In this document: positions 43,116 through 56,602 of the stretch, piece by piece
Position numbering within the stretch: the stretch's first letter is position 1
Layout: each line of letters opens with the position of its first letter
Origin: Conus ventricosus
Taxonomy: Eukaryota; Mollusca; Gastropoda; Neogastropoda; Conidae
DNA: 64,000 nt
NCBI GenBank assembly: GCA_018398815.1
Contig: CM031601.1
Coordinates: forward strand, 34,732,804 to 34,796,803
Direction of reading: 5' to 3'
Notes under the pieces: generated by a model
Seen by the model: the letters and a program-made list of their open reading frames with translations, nothing else
The model's database searches: none
Told to the model about the DNA's origin: nothing
Made by a program: the position numbers and the translations under genes

Positions 43116-46100
43116 CACTGAGGAGGAGACTGTGGTGTTTCATGGGAGGAAGAGACTGTGGTGTTCAGATGCGAGGAAGAGACTGTGTGATCAGTGGGAG
43201 GAAGGGGCTGAGGTTATCAGTGGGAGGAAGGGTCTGTAAGAGTTACACTGGAGGAAGAGACAGTGGTGATCAGTGGGAGGGAAAGGACTGTGTGTTCAGT
43301 GCGAGGAAGGGAGTGAGGTGTTTCACCTGGGAGGAAGGGGCTGTGGTGGTTCAGTGGGAGGAAGGGCTGTGGTGATCAACTGGGAAGGAAGAGACTGTGG
43401 TTTCAGTGGGAGGAAGGGAGTGTGGTTTCAGTTCGATGAAGGGACTGTGGGTGTTCCGTGAGGAAGGTACTGTGGTATCAGTGCGAGGAAGGGAGTGGGT
43501 TTCAGTCTGAGAAGGGACTGAGGAGTTCAGGTGCGAGGAAGGGAGTGTGTGTTCAGTGGAGGAAGTCTGTGGTGTTCACTGGGAGGAAGAGATTTTGGTG
43601 TTCAATGTGCAATGAAGGAGTGTGGTGTTCAGTGCAAGGAAGGAGTGTGGTGTTCAGTGAGGAGGGGCTGTGGTGTTTCAGGTGGAGGAATGGGCTGTGG
43701 TGTTCAGTGGGAGGAAGGGGCTGTGGTGTTTTCACTGTGAGGAAGTTACTTGATGTTCAGTGCGAGGAAGGGTCCTGGGGTTCAGTGCGAGTCAGTGGAG
43801 GAAGGAGTGTGGAGTTTCAGTGGGAGGAAGGACTGTGGTATCTGGTGAAGGCACTGTGTGGTTTCTTCTGGAGTAAAGGGACTGTGGTGTTTTCTTGGGA
43901 GAAGGGGCAGTGTGTTCAGTGGTAGGAAGGGGCTGTGGTGTCAGTGGGAAAAAGGGACGCGTGGTGTATTTCTGGTAAGAAGGGGCTGTGGTGATATAGG
44001 AGGAAATGCCTGTGGTGTTAACTGGGAGGAAAGTGAACTGTGGTGGTGTTTCAGTGGTAGGAAAGGACTGTGGTGTTTTCTGAGGAAGTACTGTGGTGTT
44101 TCAGTGGAGGAAGGGGACTGTTTTGTTTTTCTGGGAGGAAGGGACGTTTTGTTCTGGGAGGAAGGACTGTTTTATGTTTCTCTGGGAGGAAGGGACTGTT
44201 TTGTTTTTCTGGGAGAAGGGACTGTGGTGTTTAGTGGAAGGAAGGAGGCTGTGGTGTTTTTCTCGGAGGAAGGTGCTGTTGTGTTCAGTGGGAGGAAGGG
44301 ACTGGGAGTTCTCGGGAGAAGGGGCTATTGTCTTCAGTGGAAGGAAGGAACTGGGGTGTTTTTCTGGAGAAAGGGACTGTGGTGATTTCGGGGAGAAGGG
44401 GCGTGGTGTTCAGTGGGAGGAAGGACTGTGTGTTCTCAGGGATGAAGGGGCTCTAGTCTTCAGTGGAAGGAAGGACACTGTGGTGTTTTCTGGAGGAAGG
44501 GACTGTGGTGTTTTCTGGGAGGACAGGACTGTGGTGTGTTCCTGGGAGGAAGGGGCTCTGGTGTTCAGATGGAGGAAGGGACTGTGGTATTTTGTGGGAG
44601 GAAGGGCTGTGGTGGTTCTAGGGAGGATGGGCTATTGTGTTTAGTGGAGGAAGGGCTATTGTGTTTAGTTGGGAGGAAGGAACCTAGGGTTTTTTTCCCT
44701 GGGAGGATGGGGCTGTGGTGTTTTCTGGGAGGAAGGGGCGTGGTGTTCCAGTGGGAGGGACTGTGGTGTTTTCTGGGAGAAGGGGCTGTGGTGTTCAGTG
44801 GGAGGCAGGAACTGTGGTGTTTTTTCTTGAGGAAGGAAATGTGGTGGTTCATGTGGGCGGAGGAACTGAGATGTTTTCCTGGAGGAAGGGGCTGTGGTGT
44901 TCAGCGTATGAAGGGTAGTAGTGTTCATGGGAGGAAGGGACTGTGGTGTTTTTCTGGGAGGAATGTACTGTGGTGTTTTCTGGTAGGAAGGGGCAGTGGT
45001 GTTCAGTAGGAGGAGAGGACCTGTGGTGTTCAGTGTAGAAGGGGAGTGCGGTGTTGAGTGAGAGGAAGAAGTGTTGAGTTCAGTGGGAGGATGGGGGGAG
45101 TGTGGTGTATCAGTGTGAGGAAAAGAGTTTGGTGTTGAGTGAGAGAAGGAACTGTATGTGTTCAGTGGAAGAAAGAGTGTGGTGTTCAGTGGGAGGAAGG
45201 GAGTGTGGTGTTCAGTGCGAGGAAGGGAGTGTGGTGTTCAGTGTGAGTAAGGGGCTGTGGATAGTTCTGTGCAAGGAAGGAGTAATTGTGTTCAGTTGCG
45301 AGGAAGGACTGAGGTTATCAATGCGAGGAAGGACTGTGGTGTTCAGTGCTAGGAAGGGTCTGTGGTGTTTTCTGGGAGGAAGGGGCCCCACTGGTGGTTT
45401 TCAGTGGGAGGAAGGGCAGAGGGTGTTCAGTGGGGAGAAGGGACTGTGGTGTTTTCTGGGAGGAAGGGACTGTGGAGTTTTCTGGAGGAAGGCAGTGTGT
45501 GTTTCAGTGCGATGAAGGGACTGTGGTGTATTCTCGGAGGAAGGGGCTGTGGTTTTTTCAGTGGGAGTAAGGGGCTGTTGGTGTTCATGGGAGAAAGGGA
45601 CTGTGTTGTTTTCTGGGAGGAAGGAAACCCGTGGTGTTCAGTGGGGAGGAAAGGACAGTGGTGTTTTTCTGGAGGAAGGAACTGTGGTATTCAGTGGGAG
45701 GAAAGGGACTGATGTGTTATCACAGGAGGAAGGGGACAGTTGGTATCTCAGGTAGGACGGACTGAGGTGTTTCTCGGAGGACAGGGGCTGGGTGTAATCA
45801 GTGGGAGGAAGGGACTGGTGTTTTTCTGAGAGGAAGGCTGTGGGTGTTCAGTGGGAGTAAGGACTTGTGGTGTTCTCAGGGAGGAAGGGACTGTGTGTTC
45901 TCAGGGAGGAATGGGCTATTTCTTCAGTGGAAGGAAGGAACTGAGGGTGTTTACCTAGGGAGGAAGGGGACTGTGGTGTTCACTGGAGGACAGGATTGTG
46001 GTGTTGATTGAGAGAAGGAACTGTAGAGTTCAGTGGAGGAAGGAAGTGAGGTGTTCAACAGAGGAAGGGGCTGTGGTGTTTAGAGGGAGGAAGGGGCGTG

Positions 46101-49020
46101 GAGTTTAGTGGGAGGAAAGGGGCTAATTGGTTTAGTGGGGAGGGACTGTGATTTTTTCTTGGAGAAGGAACTGTGGTGTTGAAGTGGAGTAAGAAACTGT
46201 GATGTTTTCCTGGGAGGAAGGGATGTTGTGTTTCTGGGGGAAGGGGCTGTGTGTTCATGGGGGATGAAGGAACTGTATTGTTTTCTTGGAAGAAAGAACT
46301 GTGGTGTTCAGTTAAGAGGAAGGAACTGTGATGTTTTTCTTGGAGGAAAGAACTGTGTTTCAGTGGAGAAGGACCTGTGTTGTTTTCTGGAGAACGAACT
46401 GTGGAATCAGGGGAGGAAGGAACTGTGATGTTTTCTGGGAGAAGGGGCAGTGTGGTTCAGTGGGAGGAAGGGTCTGTGGTTTTCAGTGGGAGGAAGGAAC
46501 TGTGATGTTTTCTTGAGAAGGAACTGTGTTTTCAGTAGGAGAACGGTTCTGTGGTGTTCAGTGGGAGAAAGTAACGTGATGTTTTTCTGGGAGGACCGGG
46601 CTGTGGTGTTACAGTGGGAGGAAGGGACGTGGTGTTCGTGGGAGGAACGGATTCCTGGGTTTAGCCGGAGAAGGGGACTGTGATGTTCTCTGGGAGGACA
46701 GGACGGTGGTGTTGAGTGTTGAGAAGGAACTGTTATGTGTGAGTGGGAAGAATGGACTGTGGGTGTTCAATGTGAGGAAGGGACTGTGGTGTTTTCTGAG
46801 ATTAAGGGACTGTGGTGTTTTCAGAGAGCAAGGGACTGTGGTGTTTTCTGGTAGGAAGGGGCTGTGGTGTTCAGTAGAGAAAGTACTGTGGTGTTTTTCC
46901 TTCGAGGAAGGAACTGTGGTGTTCATGGGAGGAATGGACTGTGTGGTGTTCTCAGGGAGGGATGGACTGAAGGTGTTTTCGTGGGGAGGAAGGAACTGTG
47001 GTGTTCAGTGGGAGGAAAGGACTGTGGTGTTTTCTGGAGAAGGACTGTGGTTTTCTCAGTGAGGATAGGACTGAGGTGTTTTTCTCGGAGGAAGGGGCTT
47101 GTGGTGTTCAGTGGAGAAGGGACTGTTGTGTTAAATTCTGAGAGGAGGGACTGTGGTGAATCTTCAGGGATGAAGGGCTGTGGTGTTCTCATGGAGGAAG
47201 GACGTGGTGTTCTCAGGGAGGAAGGAGCAAATTGTCTTCAGTGAAGGAAGAAACTGTGGTGTTTATCTGGGAGGAAGGGACTGTGGTGTTCACTGGGATG
47301 ACAGGAATGTGGTGTTGAGTGAGAGGAAGGAACTGTTGTGTTCATGGGAGTAAGGGAGTGTGGTGTTCTTCAGGGAGGAAGGCTGTGGTGTTTAGTGGGA
47401 TGAAGGGGCCTGTGGTGTTTGTTAGTGAAAGGAAGGGGCTGTGGGTGTTAGAGTAGGACGGGCTGTGTGTTTAGTTGGAGGAAGGAGCTATTATGTGTTT
47501 TATGGGAGGAAGGAACAGTGTGATTTCCTGGGAGGATGGGGCTGTGGTATTTTCTGGAGGAAGGTCTGTGGTGTTCATGGGAGGGAACTGTGTAGTTTTC
47601 TGGGAGGAAGGAACTGTGGGTGTTCAGTGGAGGTAGGAACAGTGATTTTTCTGGGAGAAAGGGGCTATGTTGTTTTCTTGGAGGAAGGGGCTAGCTGTGG
47701 ATTCGAGTGGGAGAAGAACTGTTGTGTATCAGTGGGAGGAAGGAATTGTGGTGTTTTCTGAGGAAGGAACTGTGGTGTACATTGGGAGAAGTAACTGGAT
47801 GTTTTCTGGGAGGAAGGGGCTTGTGGTGTTCAGTGGAGAAGGAACAGTGGTGTTTTTCTGGGGAAGGAACTGTGGTTTTCAGTGGAGAAGATCTGTGGAG
47901 TTCAGTGGGAGGAAGGAACTGTGATTTTTTTCTGGGAGAACGGGCCTGATTGGTGTTTTAGTGTGAGGAAGGGACTGTGGTGTTTGGTGGAGGAACGGAT
48001 TCTGGCGTTTTACAGCCCGGAGGAAGGGACAGTGAAGTTCTCTGGGAGACAGGACTGTGGTGTTTGAGTGTGAGGAAGGGAACTTTTGTGTTGATTGGGA
48101 AGAATGACTGTGGTAGTTTCAACGTGAGGAAGGGACTGTGTGTTTCTAGAGGAAGGACGTGTGATTTCTGAGAGGAAAGGGACAGTGTGTTCACAGGGAG
48201 TGAAGGGACTGTGATGTTTTCCTGGGAGGAAGGGACTGTGGTGTTTAGTGGGTGGAAGGGACTTTTGTGTTTTCTGGGAGAAAGGGCACTGTGGTGTTTT
48301 TGGGAGGAAGGGACAGTCTGTGTTTTCTGGGAGGAAAGGGCTGTGGATGGGGGGGTTTCACTGAAAAAATGGACTGTGGGTTCAGTGGGAGACGAAAACT
48401 GTGATCCGTTTCTGGGAGGAACGGTCTGTGGTGTTCAGTGGGAGGAAAGGAACTGTGGTGTTCATGGAGGAAGGGAGTGTGGAGTTCAGTGGGAGAACGG
48501 GCTGTGGTGTTCACTGGGAGGAAGGGAACTGTGGTGTTTCAGAGAGGAAGGGACTATGGTGTACAGTGGGAGTAAGGGACTGGTGTGTTCAGATGGGGGA
48601 ATCGGGCTGTGGTGTTCAGTGGAATAGGAACTGTGGTTTTCGGTGGGAGGAAGAGACTGTGGTGATCAGTGGGAGGAAGGAACTGAGTGTTCAGTGGCAG
48701 GAAGGGACTCTCGTGTTTTTAGTGCGAGGAAGGAACAGTGTGTTAAAGTGGGAGAAGGGACTGTGATGTTCTCCTGGAGGAAGGGACTGTGAGTTCAGTG
48801 GGAGGAAGGAACTGTGGTTTCAGCGGAGGAAGGGACTGTTATGTTCTCTGGGAGGAAAAACTGTTGTGTTGGAGATGATAGGAAGGAACTGTGGTGATCA
48901 GTGGGAGGAAGGGACTGGTGGTTTTCTTGTTGGAGGAAGGGACTGTGGTGCTTAGTGGGAGGAAGTGACTGGTGGTGTTTAAGGGAGGAAGGGACGTGGT
49001 ATCAGGGAGGAAGGAACTTG
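43116..49020. repeat. Satellite B block 4
   Basis: The longest satellite B block. It starts with gcgagg/gagtgtgg types, and these recur near 45050-45330 without an intervening D segment. Markers are at about 46650-46669 and 47999-48020. Confidence 0.9.
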
Positions 49021-49408
49021 GGTATTCTTGTTTGTTGAGAATTAGTGTAAATTTCGGCATTTCCTCCTTAGGCGATACACTTTTGACAACCAAGTCATGG
49101 CAGGAGGCTGTTTAATGATGTGGCTCAGTTGTGTTTCTCTTGCTCACAAGACAGACCAGTCGCTCCGTACGGTGTTGGCGTGTCACAACAACAGAGGCCT
49201 GGACACAAGGCTGCTGCTGATCACCTACCTGTCAAACGGTGATCATTGCCCTGAATACGTTTTAGGACAGAGACCATGACAGGCATGCATCGCACCCCCC
49301 CCTCCCCCCACACAGACCAACCACACACTTAAAGTACGTGCGAGCGCACACTCTCACACAAGCAAGCGACGCGCGCGGCGTGCGCGGCACCACACACACA
49401 CACACACA

Positions 49409-49441
<33 letters not shown>

Positions 49442-49825
49442 GGCGCGCGCACGCGGACGTGCAACCATACACAAGTATGGCGCACATGCGCAGAGTCTAA
49501 GAAAGCAGTTTGCTTTTTGAGTTTTTAAGGACAGTTAAGTGATCGGGGAAGTCAATTGAGGCAGGAGGTGTGACAAAAGCTGCCAACAGACAGCCGCCAA
49601 CAACCACTACACTTGTTTCACACTGACATGGCCACGTTCAACACTCGCCATTGATCCCCCCTCATCTCTCCTCCATCCCCTCCTCTCCTCCCTCCTCTTC
49701 CTCCCCTCCCCCTCATCTCCCTCCCCCCTCGTCTGCCCGCTCTTTCCCTTCCCGTCAAGGTTTTCGGTGAAAATAGAAGTCTAAAGTTCGTGAAAGCCTT
49801 GTTTTCCGGTCGAGTTCGGGTGTTC
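49021..49825. repeat. Segment D, copy 3
   Basis: Homologous to D1, about 805 bp, with a longer C/T-rich stretch (about 49655-49735). Confidence 0.85.
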
Positions 49826-52675
49826 ACCCTGGGAGGAGGAGACTGTGGTGTTCAGGGGGGAAGAAGAGATGTGGTGTTCATGCGAGATAGAGACAGTGGT
49901 GTTCAGTGGGAGGAAGTGTCTGTATGGTTTTCAGTGGGAGAGGGGCTGTAGTGATCACCTGGGAGGAAGAGACTGTGGTGTTCAGTGGATGAAAGGACTG
50001 TGGAGTTCAGTCGAAGAAGGGAGTGTGGTGTTCACTGGGAGGAAGGGGCTGTGTGTTCAGTGGGAGGCAGGGCTGTGGAGTTTCACTGGGAGGAAGAGAC
50101 TGTTGTTTCAGTTGAGGAAGGGAGTGTGGTGTTCAGTGCGACGAGGGACTGTGGGTTCATTGGGAGGAAGTTACTGTGGTGTTTTTCTGGGAGGAACGGG
50201 CTGTGGTGTTCAGTGGAGGAAGGGGGAACTGAGTTTCGTGGAGGAACGGATTCTGGCGTTTAGCCGTAGGAAGGGACTGTGGATGTGCCTGGGATGACAG
50301 GACTGTGGTAGTTAGAGTGTGAGGAAGGAACGTTGAGTTGAGTGGAAGAAGGACTGTGGTGTTCAAGTTAGGCAGGACTGTGGTGTTTTCTGAGATTAAG
50401 GACTGTGGTGTTTTCTGAGAGGAAGGGACTGTGGTGTTTTCTGGTAGGAAAGGGGCTGTGGTGATCAGTAGGAGGAAAGGACTGGTGTTTTCTTCGAGAA
50501 GGAACAGTGGAGTTCAGTGGGATGAAGGACTGTGTGTTCTCCAGGGAGGATGGGACTGTGGTGTTTACTGGGGAGGAATGAACAGTGTGTTTCAGTGGGA
50601 GGAAAAGGACTGTGGTGTTTTCCTGAGGAAGGGACTGTGATGTTCTCAGTGAGGAAGGGACTGAGGTGTTTCTCGGAGGAGAGGGCTGTGGTTTTCAGTG
50701 GAAGGAAGGGACTGTGGTGTTTTCTGAGAGGAAGGGACGTGGTGTTTCTCAGGGAGGAAGGGGCTGTGGTGTTCTCAGGGAGGAAGGGACTGTGGTGTTC
50801 TCAGGGAGGAAGGAGCTATTGTCTTCAGTGTGAATGAAGAACTGTGGTGTTTTCTGGAGGAAGTACTGTGGTGTTCACTGGGAGGACAGGACAGTGGTTG
50901 TTGAGTGAGAGGAAGAGAACAGTTTGTTCAGTGGGAGGAAGGAGTGAGGTGTTCTCAGGGAAAGGGGCAGTGGGTGTTAGTGGGAGGAAGGTGCTGTGTG
51001 TTTAGTGGAGGAAGGAGCTATTGAGTATATGGGAGGAAGGAACTGTGTGTTTTTCTGGGAGGATGGGCTGTGGTTTTTTTCTGGGAGGAAGGGGCTGTGT
51101 GTTTCAGTGGAGGGACTGTGTAGTTTTCTGGGAGGAAGGAACTGTGGTGTTCAGTGGGAGAAGAACAGTGAGATTTCTGGGATGAAGGGGCTAGCTGTGG
51201 TTTTTCAGTGAGTGAAGGAACGTGGAGTTTCATTGGGAGGAAAGGAATTGTGGTGTTTTTTCTTGGAGGAAGGAACTGTGGTGTTCAGTAGGGAGGAAGG
51301 AACTGTGATGTTTTCTGGAGAAGGGCTGAGGTGTTCAGTGGGCGAAGGAACTGTGGTTGTTTTCTTGAGGAAGGAACTGTGGTTTTCAGTTGAGAAAGGA
51401 TCTGATGGTTTCAGTGGGAGGAAGGAACTGTGATGTTTTCTGGGAGGAAGCTACTGTGGTGTTCAGTGTGAAGAAGGAACAGTGTATGTTTTTCTGAGGA
51501 AACGGGCTGTGTGTTTTAGTGGATGAAGGGACGTGGTGTTCGGTGGGTAACGGAGTCTGTCTGGCGTTTAGCCGGAGGAAGGGACCGAGATGTTCTCCTG
51601 CGAGAACAGGACTGTGGGTGTTGAGTGTGAGAGGAAGGAACTGTTGTGTTGAGTGGGAAGAATGGACTGTGGTGATCCAGTGTGAGAAAGGACTGTGTGT
51701 TTCAATGTGAGGAAAGGGACAGTGGTGTTTTCACTGAGGAGAAGGACAGTGGTGATCTCTGGAGAAGGGTACTGAGATGTTTTCCTGGGAGGAAGGGGAC
51801 TGTTGTGTTTTAGTGGGAAGGAAGGGACTTATTGTGTTTTCCTGGGAGGACGGGACGTGGTGTTTTTGGAGGAAGGGACTGTCGTGTTTCTGGGAGGAAA
51901 GGGCGTGGAGTTCTCTGAAAACAATGGACTGTGGATTCAGTGGGAGGAAGGAACGTGATCGTTATTTCTGGAGAACGGGCTGTGGTGATCAGGGGAGGAA
52001 GGACGTGGTGTTCAGTGGGAGGAACGGCCTGTGTTCAGTGGGAGGAAGGGACTTGTGGTGTTCAGTGAGAGGAAGGGACTATGGTGATCCGTGGTGGAAG
52101 ACGGTCTGAGGTGTTCATGGGAGGAAGGAACTGAGGTGTTTCGTGGGAGGAAGAGACTGATGTGTTCAGTGGGAGGAAGGAAACTGTGGTGTCAGTGGGA
52201 GGAAGGGAACTGTCGTGTTTAGTGCGAGAAGGAACTGAGGTGTTTAGTGGAGATGGACAGTGGATGTTCTTCCTGGAGGAAGGGACTGTGGTGTTCATTG
52301 GAGTAAGGAACTGTGTGTTCCAGCGGGAGGAAGGGACTGTGATTGTTCTCTGGGCGGAAGAAACTGTTGTGTTGAGTGATAGGATAGGAACTGTGGTGTT
52401 TCAGTGGGAGGAAGGGACTGTGTGTTCTCTGGAGGAAGGGACTGTGTGCTTAGTGGGAGGAATGACTGTGGTGCTTAGTGGGAGGAAGGACTGTGGGGTT
52501 CCGTGGAGTAAGGGACTGTGGTGTTTCTCTGGGAGGAAGGGACTGTGGTGTTTAGTGGGAGGAAGGGACTGTGTGTTTCACTGGAGGAAGGGACTGTGGG
52601 GTTCATTGGGAGGAAGGAAACTGTGGAGTTTTCTGGGAGGAAGGGACAGTGGTTTACAGGGAAGGAAGAACTGTG
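49826..52675. repeat. Satellite B block 5
   Basis: 26-bp units with indels. Markers are at about 50250-50270 and 51557-51576. Confidence 0.9.
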
Positions 52676-53460
52676 GTATTCTTGTTTGTTGAGAATTAAT
52701 GTAAATGTCTCATTTCCTCCTTAGCGATACACTTTGAGAAACATGTGTCAGGCTGTTTAAATGATGTGCACAGTTGGTGTTTCACTTGCTTGCACAAGAC
52801 AGTCCAGTCGCTCAGTACGGTGTTGGCGTGTCACACAGACAGAGGCCTGGACACAAGCTGCTGCTGTTCACCTACCTGTCAAACACAGATGATGTATAAC
52901 GGTTCAGGTCATTGCCCTGAATACGTTTAGACAGACTCATGACAGGATGCACTGCACAACCCCCTCCCCCCACACAGACCACACCACACACATAAAGTAC
53001 TGCGCGCGCCACACTCCTCACACAAGCAACGCGCCCGCGCGCGCGCGAGCGCGCGCACACACACACACACAACACAACACCACACACACACATCACACAC
53101 ACCAAACACAGGCGCGCGCGCTGCGGCGCGTGCACACATACACAAGTATGTGCCGCACATGCGCAGGTGCAAGGAAAGCAGTTTGCTTTTTTGAGTTTTT
53201 TAAGACAGGTTTAAGTGATCGGGGAAGTCATATGAGGCATGAGGGGGCAAAAAAAGCTGCAACAGACCATGCCGCCAACGACCACAACACTTGTTTCACT
53301 ACTTGACATGGCTCGTTCAACACTCGCCATTGATCCCCTCTCCCCCTCATCTCCCTCCCCCTCGTCCTGCCCCGCTCATTCCCTTCCGTCAGGTTTTTCG
53401 GGGTGAAAATTGAAGACTAAGTTCGTGAAAGCCTTGGTTCCTGTCGAGTTCGGGTGTTCC
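52676..53460. repeat. Segment D, copy 4
   Basis: Homologous to D1. It has a small insertion, gatgatgtataac, near 52888. Confidence 0.85.
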
Positions 53461-55909
53461 ACATGGGAGGAGGAGAACTGTGGGTGTTTCAGGGGGAGGA
53501 AGAGACAGTGGTGTTCAGTGCGAGGAAGAGACTGTGGGTTCATTGGAAGGAAGGGCTGTGGTTTTCAGTGGGAGGAAGGGGCTGAAGTGTTCACTGGGAG
53601 GAAGAGACAGTGGTGTTCAGTGGTAGGAAAGGACCTGTGGTGTTTCTTGCGAGGAAGGAGTGTGTGTTCACTGGGAGGAAGGGGCCTGTGTGTTACAGTG
53701 AGAGGAAGGGCTGTGGTGTTTCACTGGAAGAAAGAGACTGTGGTGTTCAGTGGAGGAAGTGAGTGTGGTGTTCAGTGCGAGGACGGGACTGTGGGTGTTC
53801 AGTGGGAGGAAGGGACTGTGGGTGTTCAGTGCGAGGAAGGGAGTGTGGTGTTTCAGTTCAGAGGAAGACTGTGGTGTTCAGTGCGAGGAAGGGAGTGTGG
53901 TGTTCAGTGGGATGACGGGGCTGTGTGTTCACTGGAGGAAGAGATTGTGGGGTTCAGTGCAATGAAGGGAGTGTGGTTGTTCAGTGCAAGGAAGGGAGTG
54001 TGGTGTTCAGTGGAGGAATGGGCTGTGGGTTCAGTGGGAGGAAGGGGCTGTTGGGTGTTCAGTGGGAGGAAGGGCTGTGGTGTTCACTGTGAGGAAGAGA
54101 CTGTGATGTTCAGTGCGAGGAAGGGTCTGTGAGTTGCAGTTGCGATTTCAGTGGGAGGAAGGGAGTGTGGTGTTCAGTGGGAGGAAAGGGACTGTGGTTG
54201 TTTTCGGGTGAAAAGGCACTGTGGTGGTTTCTGGGAGTAAGGGACTGTGGGTTATCTGGGAGGAAGGGCCTGTGGTGTTCAGTGGTTATAGGACGGGGCT
54301 GGGTGTTCAGTGGGAAAAAAGGGACCGTGGTGTATTTTCTTTCTGGGAGGAAAGGGACTGAGGTGTATTCTGGTAGGAAGGGGCTGTGTGTTCAGTAAGG
54401 AGGAAAGGACTGTGGGTGTTTCTGGGAGGAAGGAACTGTGGTGTTTCAGTGGGAGGAAAGAGCTGTGGTGTTTACTGGGAGGAAAGGAACTGTGCTTTCA
54501 GTGGAGAGAAGATGATTTTGTTTTCTGTGAGGAAGGGACTGTGGTGTTTTAGTGGGACGGAAGGGGGTGTGGTGTTTTCTCGGAGGAAGGGGCTGTTGTG
54601 TTTTTCAGTGGGAGGAAGGGACTGTTGGAGATCTCAGGGAGGAAGGGGCTATTGTCTACAGTGGAAGGAAGGAACGGTGGTGTTTTCTGGGAGGAAGGGG
54701 ACTGTGGTGTTTTCGCGGGGAGGAAGGGGCCCCCCCCCCCTGTGTTGTTCAGTGGAGGAAGGGACTGTGTGGTCTCAGGGATGAAGGGGCTATTGTCTTC
54801 AGTGGAAGGGATGGAACTGTGGTGTTTGTCTGGGAGAAGGGACTGTGGTGTTTCTGTAGGACAGGACCTGTGGTGTTTTCTGGGATTGAAGGGGCTCTGG
54901 TGTTCAGTGGGAGGAAGGGACTGTGGTATTTTGTGGGAGGAAGGGGCTGTTGTTCGTTAGGGAGGAAGGGCTATTGTTTAGTGGAGGAAGGTGGCTATTG
55001 TGTTTAGTGGAGGAAGGAACTGTGGGTTTTTTCTAGGAGGATGGGCTGTGGTGTTTTTCTTTCTGGAGGAAGGGGCGTGGTGTTCAGTGGGAGGGACTGT
55101 GAGTTTCTGGGAGGAAAGGGGCTGTGGTGTTCAGTGGAGGAAGGAACTGTGGTGTTTTCCTCCTTGGAGAAGGAACTGTGGTGTTTTCAGTGGGAGGAAG
55201 GAACTGTGATGTTTTCTTGGAGAAGGGGGCTGAGGGAGTTTAGTGCGAGGAAGGAACGTGATGTTTTCATGGAGGAAGGACCTGAGGTGTTCCCCAAAAA
55301 AAAGTGGGAGGAAGGAACTGTGGTAGTTCAGTGGGATGCAGGAACAGTGATGTTATCTTGGAGTAAGGGAACTGTGTTTCAGTGGAGTACTTGGTGTTTT
55401 CTTTCTGGGAGAAGGGGATGTTGGTGTCAGTGGATATGATGCGAACTTTGTTGTTTTGTTGGAGAAGGAATTGTGGTGTTTATCAGAGGGAGGAAGGGGC
55501 CTGTGGTGTTCAGTGGGAGGGAAGGACTGAGATTTTTTCTGGAGTAAGGCCTGTTGTGTTCAGTGGGAGAAGGCACTATGAGTGTATCGGGCGGTAGGCG
55601 CTGTGGTGTTCAGTGGAGGAAGGGCCTGAGTGTTTATTGGTAGGATGGGACTGTGGTGTTCAGTAGAGCAAGGGACTGTGTTTTCAGTGGAGGAAGGAAC
55701 TGTGATGTTTTCTGGAAGGAAGGTGACTGAGGTTTTTCCAGTTGGAGAAAGGATCTGGGTGTATCAGTGGGGAGGAAGAACTGTGATTATTACTGGGAGG
55801 AACGGGCTGTGTGTTCAGTGGAGTAAGAACTGTGGTGTTCGATAGGAGGAACGGTTCTGGCGTTTAGGCCGAGGAAGGGACTGTTGTTCCTCGGGAGGAC
55901 TGTGTGTTG
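53461..55909. repeat. Satellite B block 6
   Basis: 26-bp units showing the same order of types after D as block 2 (gcgagg types first, ttttctgg types later). It ends with the marker near 55853-55873 and then gtgtgttgag before C2. Confidence 0.9.
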
Positions 55910-56602
55910 AGTCTTCTTCTCCTCGTTCGCCATCTCCCCACCCGTTAGATGAGCAGCCCGGTGTTCTCGATGAAGGCTGCCGTCCCATCGCAGTTCCTCC
56001 AGGGTGCCCCGTACACATAGGCTTCCCACTGCTGTTCGTGTTGGCCATGTACCTTTCTTTGTCTGACCACCCACCGCTTGGGTGGCCCCTTTGAGCGATA
56101 GGGCCCGCTCCCCGACCTCCCTGCGGGTCTCCAAGTACGAGCGCCACATCCGAAATCAGTGGACGGCATCAACATGGAAGCTGGATGCGTGTATCGTTGT
56201 TTAAGATTGACGGCCGTGGCCCGATACCTCGTCTTTCAGCTGATGCTTTTCTTTCAGGGTGCCTCACCCTTAGCTCATGTGCCCGTACGTCCTGCCCGTG
56301 AGCACAGGGGGATTGTTATACATCACCGAGGATCCCAACCCCGGGGCTAATTTTATACCGCTCCGCTTACCGCATGATGAGCCCATCCTAGAACACAAGG
56401 GGTATTTCAGTGGGACCACACGCCACCTGTTGACCCACCCCGACCAGGTATGAACATCGCCAGTTGGTCCGGGACTGCTTATTCGCAGCTAACCCCCATA
56501 CAGAGGGCCGTACCCCCTATCCGCCACCTTGGACCCCGCCGGGTTTTGGGATGGGTCGCCCCGCTACTGAATTTGGAAGCAGCCTGGTCCCGGATGGGTG
56601 AT
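55910..56602. repeat. Segment C, copy 2 (uninterrupted)
   Basis: 693 bp. It begins after gtgttgag with tcttcttctcctcg and ends gcagcctggtcccggatggg before tgatgagtgagagg. It shows the intact target (catgatgagcccatc) of the LTR element found in copy 1. On the minus strand a frame of about 100 codons is open (55790-56175) but unrecognised. It contains QAVGGQTKK and GGTAMG-like phrases. Confidence 0.85.

Noticed and set aside
55790..56175. Minus-strand gene in segment C
   Set aside because: Frames of about 100 codons exist in C copies, but they overlap in several phases, are not consistent between copies and match nothing I recognise.
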